64,000 nt of DNA from positions 1-64,000 of IMG/VR virus record IMGVR_UViG_3300031237_000273, one strand, 5' to 3'. The position numbers and the translations under genes are program-made. Positions 41,295-50,013 of the stretch are shown piece by piece; positions within the stretch are counted from its first letter, which is position 1; every line of letters begins with the position of its first letter. The notes under the pieces are model-generated. The model searched no databases and was not told the DNA's origin. It saw only the letters and a program-made list of their open reading frames with translations. The DNA comes from a virus.

Positions 41295-43256
41295 TCAATT
41301 TCCTATAGCCCGCCACCAGACCGTCCAACCAGCCGCAGCAGTGCCAGAAGCGTTTTGAATTCGCACTGTGCAACTTGTCGTAGTAACGCTCGCCCCCATA
41401 ACCGCATGCTGCAAACATAGCGTGCCAACATGAATAGGCACGACATTGCGCACACCATTTGGGAACGCGATGGGAAAGGTGATGTAAACATACCCGTTCG
41501 CGTCAGTAAGCGCCGACCCCCACTGCTCAATGGCCCCTGACGGAAGCCGATGATAGCCACTACCACCCCACGAACTGGAGAACTCTGTACTGACCTTGAG
41601 TGCCGCTGAACCCGCCAAAAAGTAGTTGGTGCCTTGTACGGTTACTTCAAGCGATGATCCGGGGTTAACGACAATGCTCGGGACGGGGACCGTGGCAATG
41701 GCCGACATACTGCCGCCCGCTGGCGGAACCACGGTTAATGAGGCGTTGCCGACGTTTCTGATATGAATGGTTGAGCCAGTCAGCACGCTACCACCAACTG
41801 GTGGCAGGGTTAGCGTTATCGGCACTCCGGCATTCGCCAGAACAATCTTGCCAAAATCCTCTACCACTATGCTGGCAGAAGCAGTGAAGATCCTCATGCC
41901 GCCTATGTTGCCCAGCGCCCGCTGTACAAACTCCGTTGTAGCCCACGTCTTGCTGACATCAAATTGCGGTGCCGTTATCCAGTTTGGGCCAGACATTACC
42001 GCCGCATATCTGAGGGACATGGACCCCCCACGCAAACGCCAGCCACCCGACACCTTCACGAACTCCGCGTTATCCCTTGCGCTCAAAACAACCGTGATCA
42101 CCCCGCCGTCTGGAGACGTCTCAACGTCCAACCCGGCCGGAAGAATAGTGACTGCACCGATCCCAGCGCTCACCACCTCAATCGTCGCCCCATCCGGCAC
42201 CCCGGCAGTAGGCGGCAACGTAATGCTGATCGGTGTAGCGGACGCGGCGGAGACCATCCCGCCAACACTTGAAGCGCCCAGCGCGGTACTGGCCGTAAGT
42301 GGCGCGAAGCCCGAATACTCGACCCCGCTCCGCTTCAAAAACTCGGTCGTAACAAGCGATTTACTGATATCAAACTGCACAGGAGTCGGTGCGGTCGGGT
42401 TACCGCCGAAACTTGGCGAGAACAACCGGGCCAGGCCGTCCGTGATGTCCTTGAACGTCAGCGCCGTGGTGCCCAGGACAATCGGCCCATCCGTTACCAG
42501 TTGCCAAATCGTGTCGGCCTGCGTTGCGCCAACCTCGACTGCTACCGTCAGATTTGGCGTCACCTTCGCGATGTTGTCGGAATCCTTGGCACGCGTCCAA
42601 GCGCCGACCGCCACCACATACGGGCCGTTATCCTTCGCAGCCGCCTGATTCTTCACCAACACCCGATCACCGACATTCAGCGAAACACCATCCATTACCT
42701 GTAAGCCGACCAGGGCTATGTTGGCCGTAGTCGCTGCACGGACCGACTGCTTGATGTCGAGCTTGCTCAGCTCTTCAAGGATGCGGGAATCGACATACTC
42801 GCGAGTCGCCAGCACCACCGACGGGTCAATCTTGAGTGTGATGTTGCCGGTGCTGGACACAATGAAATTCATCCGCACCACTTGGGTACGCCCGGAACCT
42901 TGCGACAGCACCGGCTTGAAGCTCGGCGCGCAGTTGGCCACCGCCACCAGATCGCCGTCCGCGTCATACAAGCCGATTTCGCGAATCCAGTGCCCGCCCT
43001 CGTCGGCCGGAATAATCTGCTCGGCGATAATCACCGCCGGGTTCACCGGATCGACCCGCACTTGATTCAGCGGACGGCGGCGCCATTCGTTGATCAGATG
43101 GGTTTGTGCCGCACTGGGGATCGGGTCGGTGTTGTTGGCATCGCCCACGCCCATTTCGGCGAACTTCCAGGGAACGCCGAGCGCGTCGGCGTTCGCCTGC
43201 TTGGCCATCCCCACGTTCGTGAGGATCGCGAAAAACTGCGAATTCGCATCAATCAT
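41295..43256 (-). CDS. Tail fibre protein (P2 gpH-like)
   Basis: A 653-residue host-range protein. The N-terminal 150 residues (FFAILTNVGMAKQANADALG, GGHWIREIGLYDADGDLVAV) are the conserved baseplate-attachment domain. The middle has two repeats of about 110 residues, each starting FD[IV]SK...TTEF[LV]. The C-terminal tip (SGYHRLPSGAIEQWG, YITFPIAFPNGV) resembles the receptor-binding end of Pseudomonas fibres. It overlaps the end of gpI by eight bases. Confidence 0.92.
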   Translation of the reverse strand: MIDANSQFFAILTNVGMAKQANADALGVPWKFAEMGVGDANNTDPIPSAAQTHLINEWRRRPLNQVRVDPVNPAVIIAEQIIPADEGGHWIREIGLYDADGDLVAVANCAPSFKPVLSQGSGRTQVVRMNFIVSSTGNITLKIDPSVVLATREYVDSRILEELSKLDIKQSVRAATTANIALVGLQVMDGVSLNVGDRVLVKNQAAAKDNGPYVVAVGAWTRAKDSDNIAKVTPNLTVAVEVGATQADTIWQLVTDGPIVLGTTALTFKDITDGLARLFSPSFGGNPTAPTPVQFDISKSLVTTEFLKRSGVEYSGFAPLTASTALGASSVGGMVSAASATPISITLPPTAGVPDGATIEVVSAGIGAVTILPAGLDVETSPDGGVITVVLSARDNAEFVKVSGGWRLRGGSMSLRYAAVMSGPNWITAPQFDVSKTWATTEFVQRALGNIGGMRIFTASASIVVEDFGKIVLANAGVPITLTLPPVGGSVLTGSTIHIRNVGNASLTVVPPAGGSMSAIATVPVPSIVVNPGSSLEVTVQGTNYFLAGSAALKVSTEFSSSWGGSGYHRLPSGAIEQWGSALTDANGYVYITFPIAFPNGVRNVVPIHVGTLCLQHAVMGASVTTTSCTVRIQNASGTAAAGWTVWWRAIGN

Positions 43257-43857
43257 AATAAACGTCCAGGGTGTCTATGGAGTGTTCGCGACCCACCACG
43301 CCGATGGTCCCGGTGACCTCGATGTCACGCATGACCGGCGGATAAACGTCGATTTCGTCGCCTTCGTACAGGGCAACACTGATGCTCAAAAAGCCTTGGC
43401 TTTCGAGGCTGATCGCCAGCCCCGTCAGGTGCCGGGTGACCGGCTTGGCGTCGTCGATCAGGCGTTCCAGCTCCTGATACATTTCCTCGGTGATCCCGGT
43501 GTCCAGCACGCCGACCTTCAGCGCGAAGGTGCCCGGCACGCCTTCAGGCACGGTGTTGAACCACTCGATAATTTCGATCAGGTAGCCCAGGGGCTCGACC
43601 ACCCGGCGCAGCGCGCCGATGGTCCCTTTGTGGGCATGGATGTAGTAAGAGGCCTTAATGGCGGCGCGCTTGGTCGCCTCGGTCCATCGGTAGTCCCAGC
43701 GATCCACCGACCACGCCCACGCCAGATGCGGCAGCAGATGCACCGGACAGGTATCGGCGTTGTAAAGGTCGCGCAACGGGACAATCGTTTTCTCGAAAAA
43801 CGTCGCCTCCATGGCCCGTTCCAGTTGCGTGCTGTTGATCGGCAGTAGGCTTTTCAT
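43249..43857 (-). CDS. Baseplate / tail protein I (P2 gpI)
   Basis: A 202-residue protein. LLPHLAWAWSVDRWDYRW and AIKASYYIHAHKGTIGALRR are signatures of the gpI family, which links the baseplate wedge to the fibre. It sits between J and H, as in P2, with its stop overlapping the gpH start. Confidence 0.92.
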   Translation of the reverse strand: MKSLLPINSTQLERAMEATFFEKTIVPLRDLYNADTCPVHLLPHLAWAWSVDRWDYRWTEATKRAAIKASYYIHAHKGTIGALRRVVEPLGYLIEIIEWFNTVPEGVPGTFALKVGVLDTGITEEMYQELERLIDDAKPVTRHLTGLAISLESQGFLSISVALYEGDEIDVYPPVMRDIEVTGTIGVVGREHSIDTLDVYYD

Positions 43858-43858
43858 A

Positions 43859-44740
43859 TCAGCCCGCCAGCGTCACGGTGTAGCCCGTACAGAACGCCGC
43901 CTGAGCCTTGGTCGGGGCCAGGTCCTGCCAGCCGATCAGTTCAACCCGAGAAACGCCGGCCACGTGCAACTGCGCATCGACGCCGGAGCGCGCGACCTCG
44001 ATGCCCAGCCGCTTGCGCGGATTGATCCAGGCCGCCAATCGGCTTTTGGCCTCGGCCAAACTGGCATCCGCTTCGGGGCCGGCACTGACCATGTGCAGAA
44101 TCGCGTTAATTTGGTAGCGGATCACCTGGGCGCTCTGCACCGTCACCCGATCCCCTACCGGACGCACGTCGTCGTCATTCAGCGCCGTGGCCACCGTGGC
44201 CAGCAGCTCCGGCGACGCCTCGCCTTCCCCATCCAGACATAGCACCGTTACCGTAACGCAACACGGTGCCGGGCTTTCGGCCGTGGCATCGGCCACCAGC
44301 CCCGAGGCGTTACGCGCATGCAGGATGTAGCTGTTACGCGGGCCGGCCGTGGTCAACCCTTCATAGGCCAACTGGATACGCTCGCGAAACGGGTCGTCGT
44401 CCTCCTTGACCTCCGGCACCGGTGGCACCGCCAGCAGATCGCCGGCTTGAATGACCAGGCGCTTTAGATTGACGTTGGCCCCCAGGTGATCGAGGTCGCC
44501 CTGGATGGCGTGTGCCAGTAATACCGCCTTGCCGGCGTCATTCACCCGGGCGCGGTTGCCGACCTTGATGTACGCGCCAACCTCCAGCACCTTCACCACC
44601 GGATCGCTTTCCAGTGCGGCAGTCCAGTTGCCGCCCATGTACCCGCGAAAGATGCCCAGTCCTTCCTGATACATCTCTTCGAAGTCCAGAGGCTCCAACA
44701 CAGTCGGCGCCGGCAGCGACGACAGATCCACGATACTCAT
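43859..44740 (-). CDS. Baseplate wedge protein J (P2 gpJ)
   Basis: A 293-residue wedge protein. The segment VLEPLDFEEMYQEGLGIFRG at the start, PFRERIQLAYEGLTTAGPRN, and SYILHARNASGLVADATAES match the gpJ family. It overlaps the gpW start codon region by four bases. Confidence 0.93.
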   Translation of the reverse strand: MSIVDLSSLPAPTVLEPLDFEEMYQEGLGIFRGYMGGNWTAALESDPVVKVLEVGAYIKVGNRARVNDAGKAVLLAHAIQGDLDHLGANVNLKRLVIQAGDLLAVPPVPEVKEDDDPFRERIQLAYEGLTTAGPRNSYILHARNASGLVADATAESPAPCCVTVTVLCLDGEGEASPELLATVATALNDDDVRPVGDRVTVQSAQVIRYQINAILHMVSAGPEADASLAEAKSRLAAWINPRKRLGIEVARSGVDAQLHVAGVSRVELIGWQDLAPTKAQAAFCTGYTVTLAG

Positions 44741-45063
44741 ACGGCTACCTCCAACGTGACGCCGTCGCCCAGGTACTCGCCGACAATCTTCAGGTTGATT
44801 TGCCCGCCAATAACGGAAATGACGCGCACCTGATCCAGTTTCAAACGCGGCTCCCAGCGCCCCAGGGCGCGGGCAACTTCAGCCTGTACGGCGCTTTTCC
44901 AGCCCTCATTAACGGGCAAGTCAATGAACCGCCGGAGCTTGCTGCCGTACTCCATCCGATGTCGGCGGCTGCCCAACGGCGTGCCCAAAATGTCTGGAAC
45001 GGATTGGCGCAAGTGCGCGATGCCGGAAATGGGTTGGCCGGTGTGGCGGTCCATTCCGATCAT
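44737..45063 (-). CDS. Baseplate protein W (P2 gpW, T4 gp25-like)
   Basis: A 108-residue wedge protein. ISGIAHLRQSVPDILGTPLG and RHRMEYGSKLRRFIDLPVNE are the core of the gp25-like family; the protein starts baseplate and sheath assembly. It ends inside the start of J. Confidence 0.92.
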   Translation of the reverse strand: MIGMDRHTGQPISGIAHLRQSVPDILGTPLGSRRHRMEYGSKLRRFIDLPVNEGWKSAVQAEVARALGRWEPRLKLDQVRVISVIGGQINLKIVGEYLGDGVTLEVAV

Positions 45064-45067
45064 TTGA

Positions 45068-45346
45068 TTACTCCAGCAATTGCTGCAGATCTGGATGCGC
45101 TTTCAAGAAGGCATATTGATCATCACCCCATGCGGTAACTCGACCAGCTACAACAGAAAGCGTGCCGCCGCCGGGTAGGATCAATGTCCGCGAGGTGAAA
45201 ACCTTGTCGCAAAAAACGCGCGGTGGTCCGATGGACTCAACCGCGTCAGCAGTAACAGGAAAACCCAGCGGCGCCGGCTTCAATCCCGGAACCGCAATGG
45301 CTTCGGCGACCCCGGCCGAATCGCCATCAGTTCTAGACTTACTCAT
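45068..45346 (-). CDS. Phage structural-region protein, 92 aa, unknown
   Basis: Starts with GGAG about nine bases upstream. The first 35 residues are polar (SRTDGDSAGVAEAIAVPG), the second part has TLILPGGGTLSVVAGRVTAW and ends AFLKAHPDLQQLL. Small proteins with an LxxHPDLQ end occur at this place in P2-like Pseudomonas phages, but no role is known to me. Confidence 0.6.
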   Translation of the reverse strand: MSKSRTDGDSAGVAEAIAVPGLKPAPLGFPVTADAVESIGPPRVFCDKVFTSRTLILPGGGTLSVVAGRVTAWGDDQYAFLKAHPDLQQLLE

Positions 45347-45365
45347 AAGGCAGACTCCAGATGTG

Positions 45366-45388
45366 AAAAAGCCCGCGCTGAGCGGGCT
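45366..45388 (-). terminator. Intrinsic terminator between V and the 92-aa gene
   Basis: AGCCCGC / GCGGGCT with a five-base loop and five T on the minus strand, in the 56-bp gap between genes. Confidence 0.65.
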
Positions 45389-45402
45389 GTGGTGAGTTGA
45401 AA

Positions 45403-45969
45403 TTAATGCGTGTGGTGGTTGCTGTTGCCACCGGCATCGATAATCGCGCCAGCACTGGTGATGCCCTTCGTGACGTGTAAGGCGCCGTCGATGGTCACCG
45501 CCGCTTTTAGGTTGATGTTGCCGGTGGTCACGTTCACGGCGCTGTCCGTTACGACCGCTTCAGTGCTGGCGACTTTGATGGTCACCGTACCGCTGGGCAG
45601 GGTGATGCTGTAGCTCTTGGCCTGCCAGTCGTAGATCAGCGAGCCGCCATCATCAAATCGCCAAACTTCCACGTGGTCGCGGTTATCCGGCGGCGGGCCG
45701 GCATCACCGTACAAGCCCGGAATAAACGTGCCTTGCGACACGTCGCCACTGGCACTGACCAACGTGCCCTGCTCGCCCATGGTAGGCGCCCGCCAGTGCC
45801 GGGCCTTACCGGCAGCGATGCTGTGCCAGCGCACCCAGGCGCTGGTCCACTCACCATCCGACACCCGACACGCTGGCGGGGAGGCGGCCAGGTCCAACCC
45901 CACCACATAACAAGCCTTGACCACCCCGGCGATCATGCGGTCATGCTGGGCACTTGCGTAGCCGCTCAC
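45403..45969 (-). CDS. Baseplate spike protein V (P2 gpV)
   Basis: A 188-residue spike. The OB-like domain (ACRVSDGEWTSAWVRWHSIA, GEQGTLVSASGDVSQGTFIP, GLYG) is followed by the triple-stranded beta stalk with repeats IKVASTEAVVTDSAVNVTTG and NINLKAAVTIDG. A His-rich end (NHHTH) could hold the apical iron seen in P2-type spikes. It pierces the outer membrane when the sheath contracts. Confidence 0.93.
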   Translation of the reverse strand: MSGYASAQHDRMIAGVVKACYVVGLDLAASPPACRVSDGEWTSAWVRWHSIAAGKARHWRAPTMGEQGTLVSASGDVSQGTFIPGLYGDAGPPPDNRDHVEVWRFDDGGSLIYDWQAKSYSITLPSGTVTIKVASTEAVVTDSAVNVTTGNINLKAAVTIDGALHVTKGITSAGAIIDAGGNSNHHTH

Positions 45970-46481
45970 ATGTCCTCCGCCGGGACAAAGTCCTCTTTGA
46001 CATCGTTGTTAAACCCAAACAGCAGCGAGCCCGGCGGCTGATCAGGCCAAGGCCACTCCTCGACACCGAGGTACACCTGCTGCGTCCACTCCACCAACCA
46101 TACGGTGTAGCCATCCAGGTGCGGCTGGGTCCAGTCCTGCTGCGCTTGTACAAACTCGGCGGGCTCGACTGGCAACCCCCATGTCTGCGCGCGCAGCAAC
46201 ACGGCGAGCTGGGTTGCCAATTGCACGGCCTGTTGATGATGGTGCGGCTTGATCGGATCGACGATGATGCGCGCCTCGAACCTGCACACCAGCGAGGTTT
46301 CGCCCGTGCCAATGTCGGTACCCGGCTCGATCTCGGCCAGCTCCAGAAACACTGCCGGTAGCGACACGCGGTCCGAAATGTTCGGCCAAGCCGTCACTGC
46401 CCGCACGCCTGGTAGATGGGTCGTCAGATGCTGTTCTACCGCCCGATAAAGCTGGTCCAGGCTCAAAGGCTCGTCAGACAT
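45966..46481 (-). CDS. Putative tail terminator / tail-completion protein
   Basis: A 171-residue protein between Z and V, the position of tail-completion genes. LDQLYRAVEQHLTTHLPGVR at the N-terminus and the alternating strands FEARIIVDP and WLVEWTQQVYLGV fit the gp37/U-like terminator fold, but sequence evidence is weak. The stop overlaps the V start as ATGA, and the start overlaps the Z stop by eight bases. Confidence 0.55.
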   Translation of the reverse strand: MSDEPLSLDQLYRAVEQHLTTHLPGVRAVTAWPNISDRVSLPAVFLELAEIEPGTDIGTGETSLVCRFEARIIVDPIKPHHHQQAVQLATQLAVLLRAQTWGLPVEPAEFVQAQQDWTQPHLDGYTVWLVEWTQQVYLGVEEWPWPDQPPGSLLFGFNNDVKEDFVPAEDM

Positions 46482-47139
46482 TGCCTATCCTCTTGAGGTA
46501 CTTCTGCAGCTCAAAGTTGAGCTCCTGTTTCAGGATCTCCAGCAGGCGCTCATCCGCCTTTTGTACCCAGCTATCGAAGTGTGGCCGGGCTTGCTCCAGC
46601 GAGACCTTGGCTTTGGCCAACGGAAAGCGACTACCGTTTTCCGCGACCCACCCCGAACTCGGCCCGCGCCCCGGGGACACCGTGCTGTCGGGATAGTCGT
46701 CCGCGTTGAAATGCTTGCTCGCCGTGCGAATCCAGATGTCGGGCTTGTTGCCGTAGACCTTCTTCAGGAACGCGCCCTGGTACCGCCGCCCAGCCACCGA
46801 CACGCCGCTGCCGGTCTGCCGGGCGCGACCGATTCGGCTGGACTCGATGGCATTGAGTCCAAACCACAGTTTGCCGCTGGTGGCTGAACCTGCGACCGGG
46901 TAACTGCGCAAGCGCTGACGCACCGCTGCAACGGCAATGCGCTCCTGCCGGCTGACGGCCCGGGCGATGTGCGTGCGCAACCACCCCAACGTCTTGTTGA
47001 TCGCGCGCCGGTGCGCCGTGGCCGCCGCCTTAGGTACCAACTTGGCAAAGTCCTGAAACGCTTGAAGGTCCGTGGCCGAGGACTGGATGGAAATCATCCC
47101 GCCACCGGCCGAGGGTTTGAAATAGCTACCGACACTCAT
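46474..47139 (-). CDS. Minor tail protein Z (lambda gpZ-like)
   Basis: A 221-residue protein. RRAINKTLGWLRTHIARAVS and QERIAVAAVRQRLR, followed by LWFGLNAIESSRIG, match the prophage minor tail protein Z family, which in lambda acts at the head-tail interface. It starts in the last bases of the FII-like gene. Confidence 0.85.
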   Translation of the reverse strand: MSVGSYFKPSAGGGMISIQSSATDLQAFQDFAKLVPKAAATAHRRAINKTLGWLRTHIARAVSRQERIAVAAVRQRLRSYPVAGSATSGKLWFGLNAIESSRIGRARQTGSGVSVAGRRYQGAFLKKVYGNKPDIWIRTASKHFNADDYPDSTVSPGRGPSSGWVAENGSRFPLAKAKVSLEQARPHFDSWVQKADERLLEILKQELNFELQKYLKRIGNV

Positions 47140-47456
47140 GGGCGCATCCTCAGGATCAGGGCGACCAGGCCGTCACCGCTCGGCTCCAGCTGCAGCAGGT
47201 CGTAATCGCCGCCGCCATCCAAAGCGGGCAAATCGACACTGACCAACAGGCCCGGCTCCAGGCCCTGCGAATCGCTGACGCGGATCTCGAAACGCGGCTC
47301 ACGTAACCCGGTGTTGAGCTTGCCGAACTTCGGCTGCAACCAGGGCGCGGCAAACATACCGAACACCGGTTCCTCGCGACCCTCGATCCGTGCGGTGTCG
47401 CCCAGCGTTTCGAACACCAGCGCGTCAACCTCGGCGATCAGATCGCGAAAGCCCAC
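47136..47456 (-). CDS. Head-tail joining protein (lambda FII / Gifsy-2 FII-like)
   Basis: A 106-residue protein starting at GTG, ending at 47,456, three bases after the capsid stop. FRDLIAEVDALVFETLGDTA and the beta-rich remainder (RFEIRVSDSQGLEPGLLVSV) fit the FII attachment family. It connects the filled head to the tail. Confidence 0.75.
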   Translation of the reverse strand: MGFRDLIAEVDALVFETLGDTARIEGREEPVFGMFAAPWLQPKFGKLNTGLREPRFEIRVSDSQGLEPGLLVSVDLPALDGGGDYDLLQLEPSGDGLVALILRMRP

Positions 47457-47458
47457 GG

Positions 47459-48454
47459 TCAGAGTTCCAGGAGGATCTGGGCACGCGGTCGGGTGCACAG
47501 GTGCAGCGGGTTGGACTGGGCTTCACCGGCCATGCCTTTGTTGAACGGCAGCGGCTCGATCATGCTGTAGTAAGGGATTCCCTGAGTGTTGACCGTTTCC
47601 ATGTAGTCCGCCGGCGCAAATACCGAGATGTACAGATCAGGCACACCCTCAGGGACCAGCAACGCCTTATCGTCATGGACGAAAGACACACCGGCCACCT
47701 TGCCACGGTAGCGCTCCCAGACAATGCCACCGAACTCGAAGCTTTCACGGGCATCACCGCGCAGCGCTGCAGCTTGGAGCGTGCCTTCATAGGTTTTAAC
47801 GACCGATTTATGGGCGATCAGCTTGCTCCAGAAGTGCTTGCCGCAGAAGGCGCGGGAACTGGTGCTGGTCACACTGCCGAGCGCGTCTTCTTGCATATCC
47901 AGTGCTTCGAGGCACTTAACCCGTAGCTCGGTACTCTGATCGGCCAGGCCCATGGACAGCTTCTGACGCTGCACGCCGAAGGATGCATAGATGTCCAACA
48001 GCGGGGTTTGGCCATCGGCGTCGAGGATCAGACCATTGAGTGCGCCCATACGCTGGAACTCATGGGTCGCGTCCAACTGCCGACGCGCTTTCGCCAAACG
48101 GGCGTTGACCACATCCTGCACCGCCTGCAATTCGGTGCGGGTACCGAAGGCGCGAATACCTTGGATCTCGTCGGCCTTGATGGTGAAACGCTCTGGCAAG
48201 TGGACGGTGTTGAACGGAATCAGGTTGCGCTTGCTGGCCGCAACCACCAGACCAGAACTCCCGCGCTCACCGGCCGGCACCAATGCCAGGGTGTCGCCGT
48301 CCTTTTCAATCTGCACAGTCAGGGTCGTAACCCCTTCCTCGCGAAACAGGCCCAGCGCACTGATGCGGCCCGGCAGGTACGGTTGTTCATTGAGTGCAGC
48401 GGTGAGCGCGGTAACGGTGAACGCTTCGTCGTCAAAAATGGCGATATCGGCCAT
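47459..48454 (-). CDS. Major capsid protein (lambda gpE-like)
   Basis: A 331-residue capsid protein. IFDDEAFTVTALTAALNEQP at the start, FREEGVTTLTVQIEKDGDTL, and VYDIYASF-type text (LDIYASFGVQRQKLSM) are hallmarks of the phage E family; the end YYSMIEPLPFNKGMAGEAQS is strongly conserved. I start it at the ATG ending 48,454; a frame upstream runs through a terminator hairpin. It forms the icosahedral shell stabilised by the decoration protein encoded before it. Confidence 0.93.
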   Translation of the reverse strand: MADIAIFDDEAFTVTALTAALNEQPYLPGRISALGLFREEGVTTLTVQIEKDGDTLALVPAGERGSSGLVVAASKRNLIPFNTVHLPERFTIKADEIQGIRAFGTRTELQAVQDVVNARLAKARRQLDATHEFQRMGALNGLILDADGQTPLLDIYASFGVQRQKLSMGLADQSTELRVKCLEALDMQEDALGSVTSTSSRAFCGKHFWSKLIAHKSVVKTYEGTLQAAALRGDARESFEFGGIVWERYRGKVAGVSFVHDDKALLVPEGVPDLYISVFAPADYMETVNTQGIPYYSMIEPLPFNKGMAGEAQSNPLHLCTRPRAQILLEL

Positions 48455-48471
48455 GGGTACTCTCCAGAAAT

Positions 48472-48495
48472 GAAAAACCCCGCTCAAGGCGGGGT
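48472..48495 (-). terminator. Intrinsic terminator between decoration and capsid genes
   Basis: ACCCCGC / GCGGGGT with a five-base loop and five T on the minus strand. A partial terminator here could tune the ratio of early head genes to capsid. Confidence 0.65.
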
Positions 48496-48517
48496 GCATG
48501 CAGTGGGCTAGATCGAC

Positions 48518-48862
48518 TTATCGGACGATCAGGAAATGGGCGGCCAAGTCTTTTTCGGCGTCGGCGTCGAGTCCGGTCAGGTGCGCTTCGCTGACTTCCG
48601 CCAATCGCACGACGGCGCGACCACGGCGCACCACATCCGACTCACCCAGCGGACCGAAGAGAATCGCCACGGCAGCCTGAGTACCGTCTTCGGCCGCCGG
48701 AGCGTACGGCGCAAATTCGCTGGTGGCCGTCACCAGGCCGAGGACCTGGCCCGGGTACAGTGCCGGGCCGGCGGCGACGTTGATCGACTCACGCGAAATG
48801 TTGCCGGCGCCCTCGGACAACAGAAACTCACCGGCGTGGATCGGTTCTTTTTTGATGGTCAT
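48518..48862 (-). CDS. Head decoration protein (lambda gpD-like)
   Basis: A 114-residue protein. HAGEFLLSEGAGNISRESIN and YPGQVLGLVTA match the gpD family, trimers of which sit on expanded capsids. It overlaps the protease gene end by four bases and precedes the capsid, the lambda C-D-E order. Confidence 0.9.
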   Translation of the reverse strand: MTIKKEPIHAGEFLLSEGAGNISRESINVAAGPALYPGQVLGLVTATSEFAPYAPAAEDGTQAAVAILFGPLGESDVVRRGRAVVRLAEVSEAHLTGLDADAEKDLAAHFLIVR

Positions 48863-50013
48863 GGTCTTGCTCCTTTCGCGCCGTGCGCAGTGCCAGAGTG
48901 AGCCGCTTGTCGAGCGGCCCAGATCGAGGTGGGATCGGTTTGTTTGGCCAGTACCTTCGGCGCCGGGTCGTTGTCCAGCGGCAAGCTGTTGTCGATTTCG
49001 AAGCCTTTGCCGCTGCTGACAATCTTGTCGAACAGGCGCGCCCGAACTGCCGCTGCGTCCAGCCCAGCCGCGACGTACTCAGCACTGAACTCCGGCAAGC
49101 GTGCAGCCACGCACAGGTCATTCACCGCTTTGGCACGGGCCAGGCCAGCCAGGACGATCTCTTCGCTTTCAAGCTTGGTCGAACTGAGCAATGGCGCGAC
49201 CAGGTTGCTGATCCCACCCTCGGTGCAACGCTGGGTGATCATCAGAGCCAACTTAGTCGAGTCGACCACCGGCGGTTCCAGCGGTGGTGTCTCAACCTCC
49301 GGTTCCGGGTCCGCTTCGGGTGGCTCGTCGAGCTGGGCCAGCAGCTCAGCCGGTGCATGCTGGTAACGCTGCAAGACGCCCCCCTGACCGAGACAGGCCT
49401 TAACCTTGATCCCGTCGCCGATTTCATCGGCCAGGCCCAGGGCCAGGGCCTCACTCGCGGTGAGCCAGGTTTCAGCAGCGACCAGCCGCCGCAATTCAAC
49501 CTCATCAATGTTCGGCGCCTTGGCTTTGTAGGCCGCGATGATGGCTTCCATGGTCTGGTCGAGGACGTCGGCCACTTTGCGGAAGTCTTCGGCATCGCCG
49601 GCCGCGTAGGTCCAGGGGTTGTGGATCATCAATATCGCGCTTTCGGCGATGACGACCTTGTGTGCGCCGCACACCGCCACGCTGGCGGCACTGGCGGCCA
49701 AGGCATCAATCCGCCCGGTGCACCGTGCGCCCAAGCGCCTCAACGCGTTGTGCATGGCCAAGCCATCGAACAGGTCGCCACCGACGCTGTTAAACGCCGC
49801 GATCACTTCCGAGACGCCGTCGTCCATGGCGCGCAGATCCTGCACGAACTGATTGGCCGTCACACCCCAGGCACCGATCTCGCCGTAGACGAAGACCTCA
49901 ATCACCCGCTCGGTGGCTTCGCCGCTGGCGTGCACGGCGTACCAGGTTTTGTCTTTGACCTGCACCCGCTCACCCGCGCGGTTGTAAATGCGCGGTCGCG
50001 CTTTTTTGCTCAT
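48859..50013 (-). CDS. Head maturation protease with C-terminal scaffold region (lambda C/Nu3-like)
   Basis: A 384-residue protein. Residues 20-200 are a ClpP/SppA-like serine protease: FNSVGGDLFDGLAMHNALRR (oxyanion Gly), ALAASAASVAVCG with the nucleophile Ser near 110, and IHNPWTYAAG with His. The C-terminal 150 residues are Pro/Glu-rich and then helical, as in the Nu3 scaffold part of lambda gpC. It processes portal and scaffold during capsid maturation. It overlaps the portal stop and the decoration start by four bases each. Confidence 0.9.
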   Translation of the reverse strand: MSKKARPRIYNRAGERVQVKDKTWYAVHASGEATERVIEVFVYGEIGAWGVTANQFVQDLRAMDDGVSEVIAAFNSVGGDLFDGLAMHNALRRLGARCTGRIDALAASAASVAVCGAHKVVIAESAILMIHNPWTYAAGDAEDFRKVADVLDQTMEAIIAAYKAKAPNIDEVELRRLVAAETWLTASEALALGLADEIGDGIKVKACLGQGGVLQRYQHAPAELLAQLDEPPEADPEPEVETPPLEPPVVDSTKLALMITQRCTEGGISNLVAPLLSSTKLESEEIVLAGLARAKAVNDLCVAARLPEFSAEYVAAGLDAAAVRARLFDKIVSSGKGFEIDNSLPLDNDPAPKVLAKQTDPTSIWAARQAAHSGTAHGAKGARP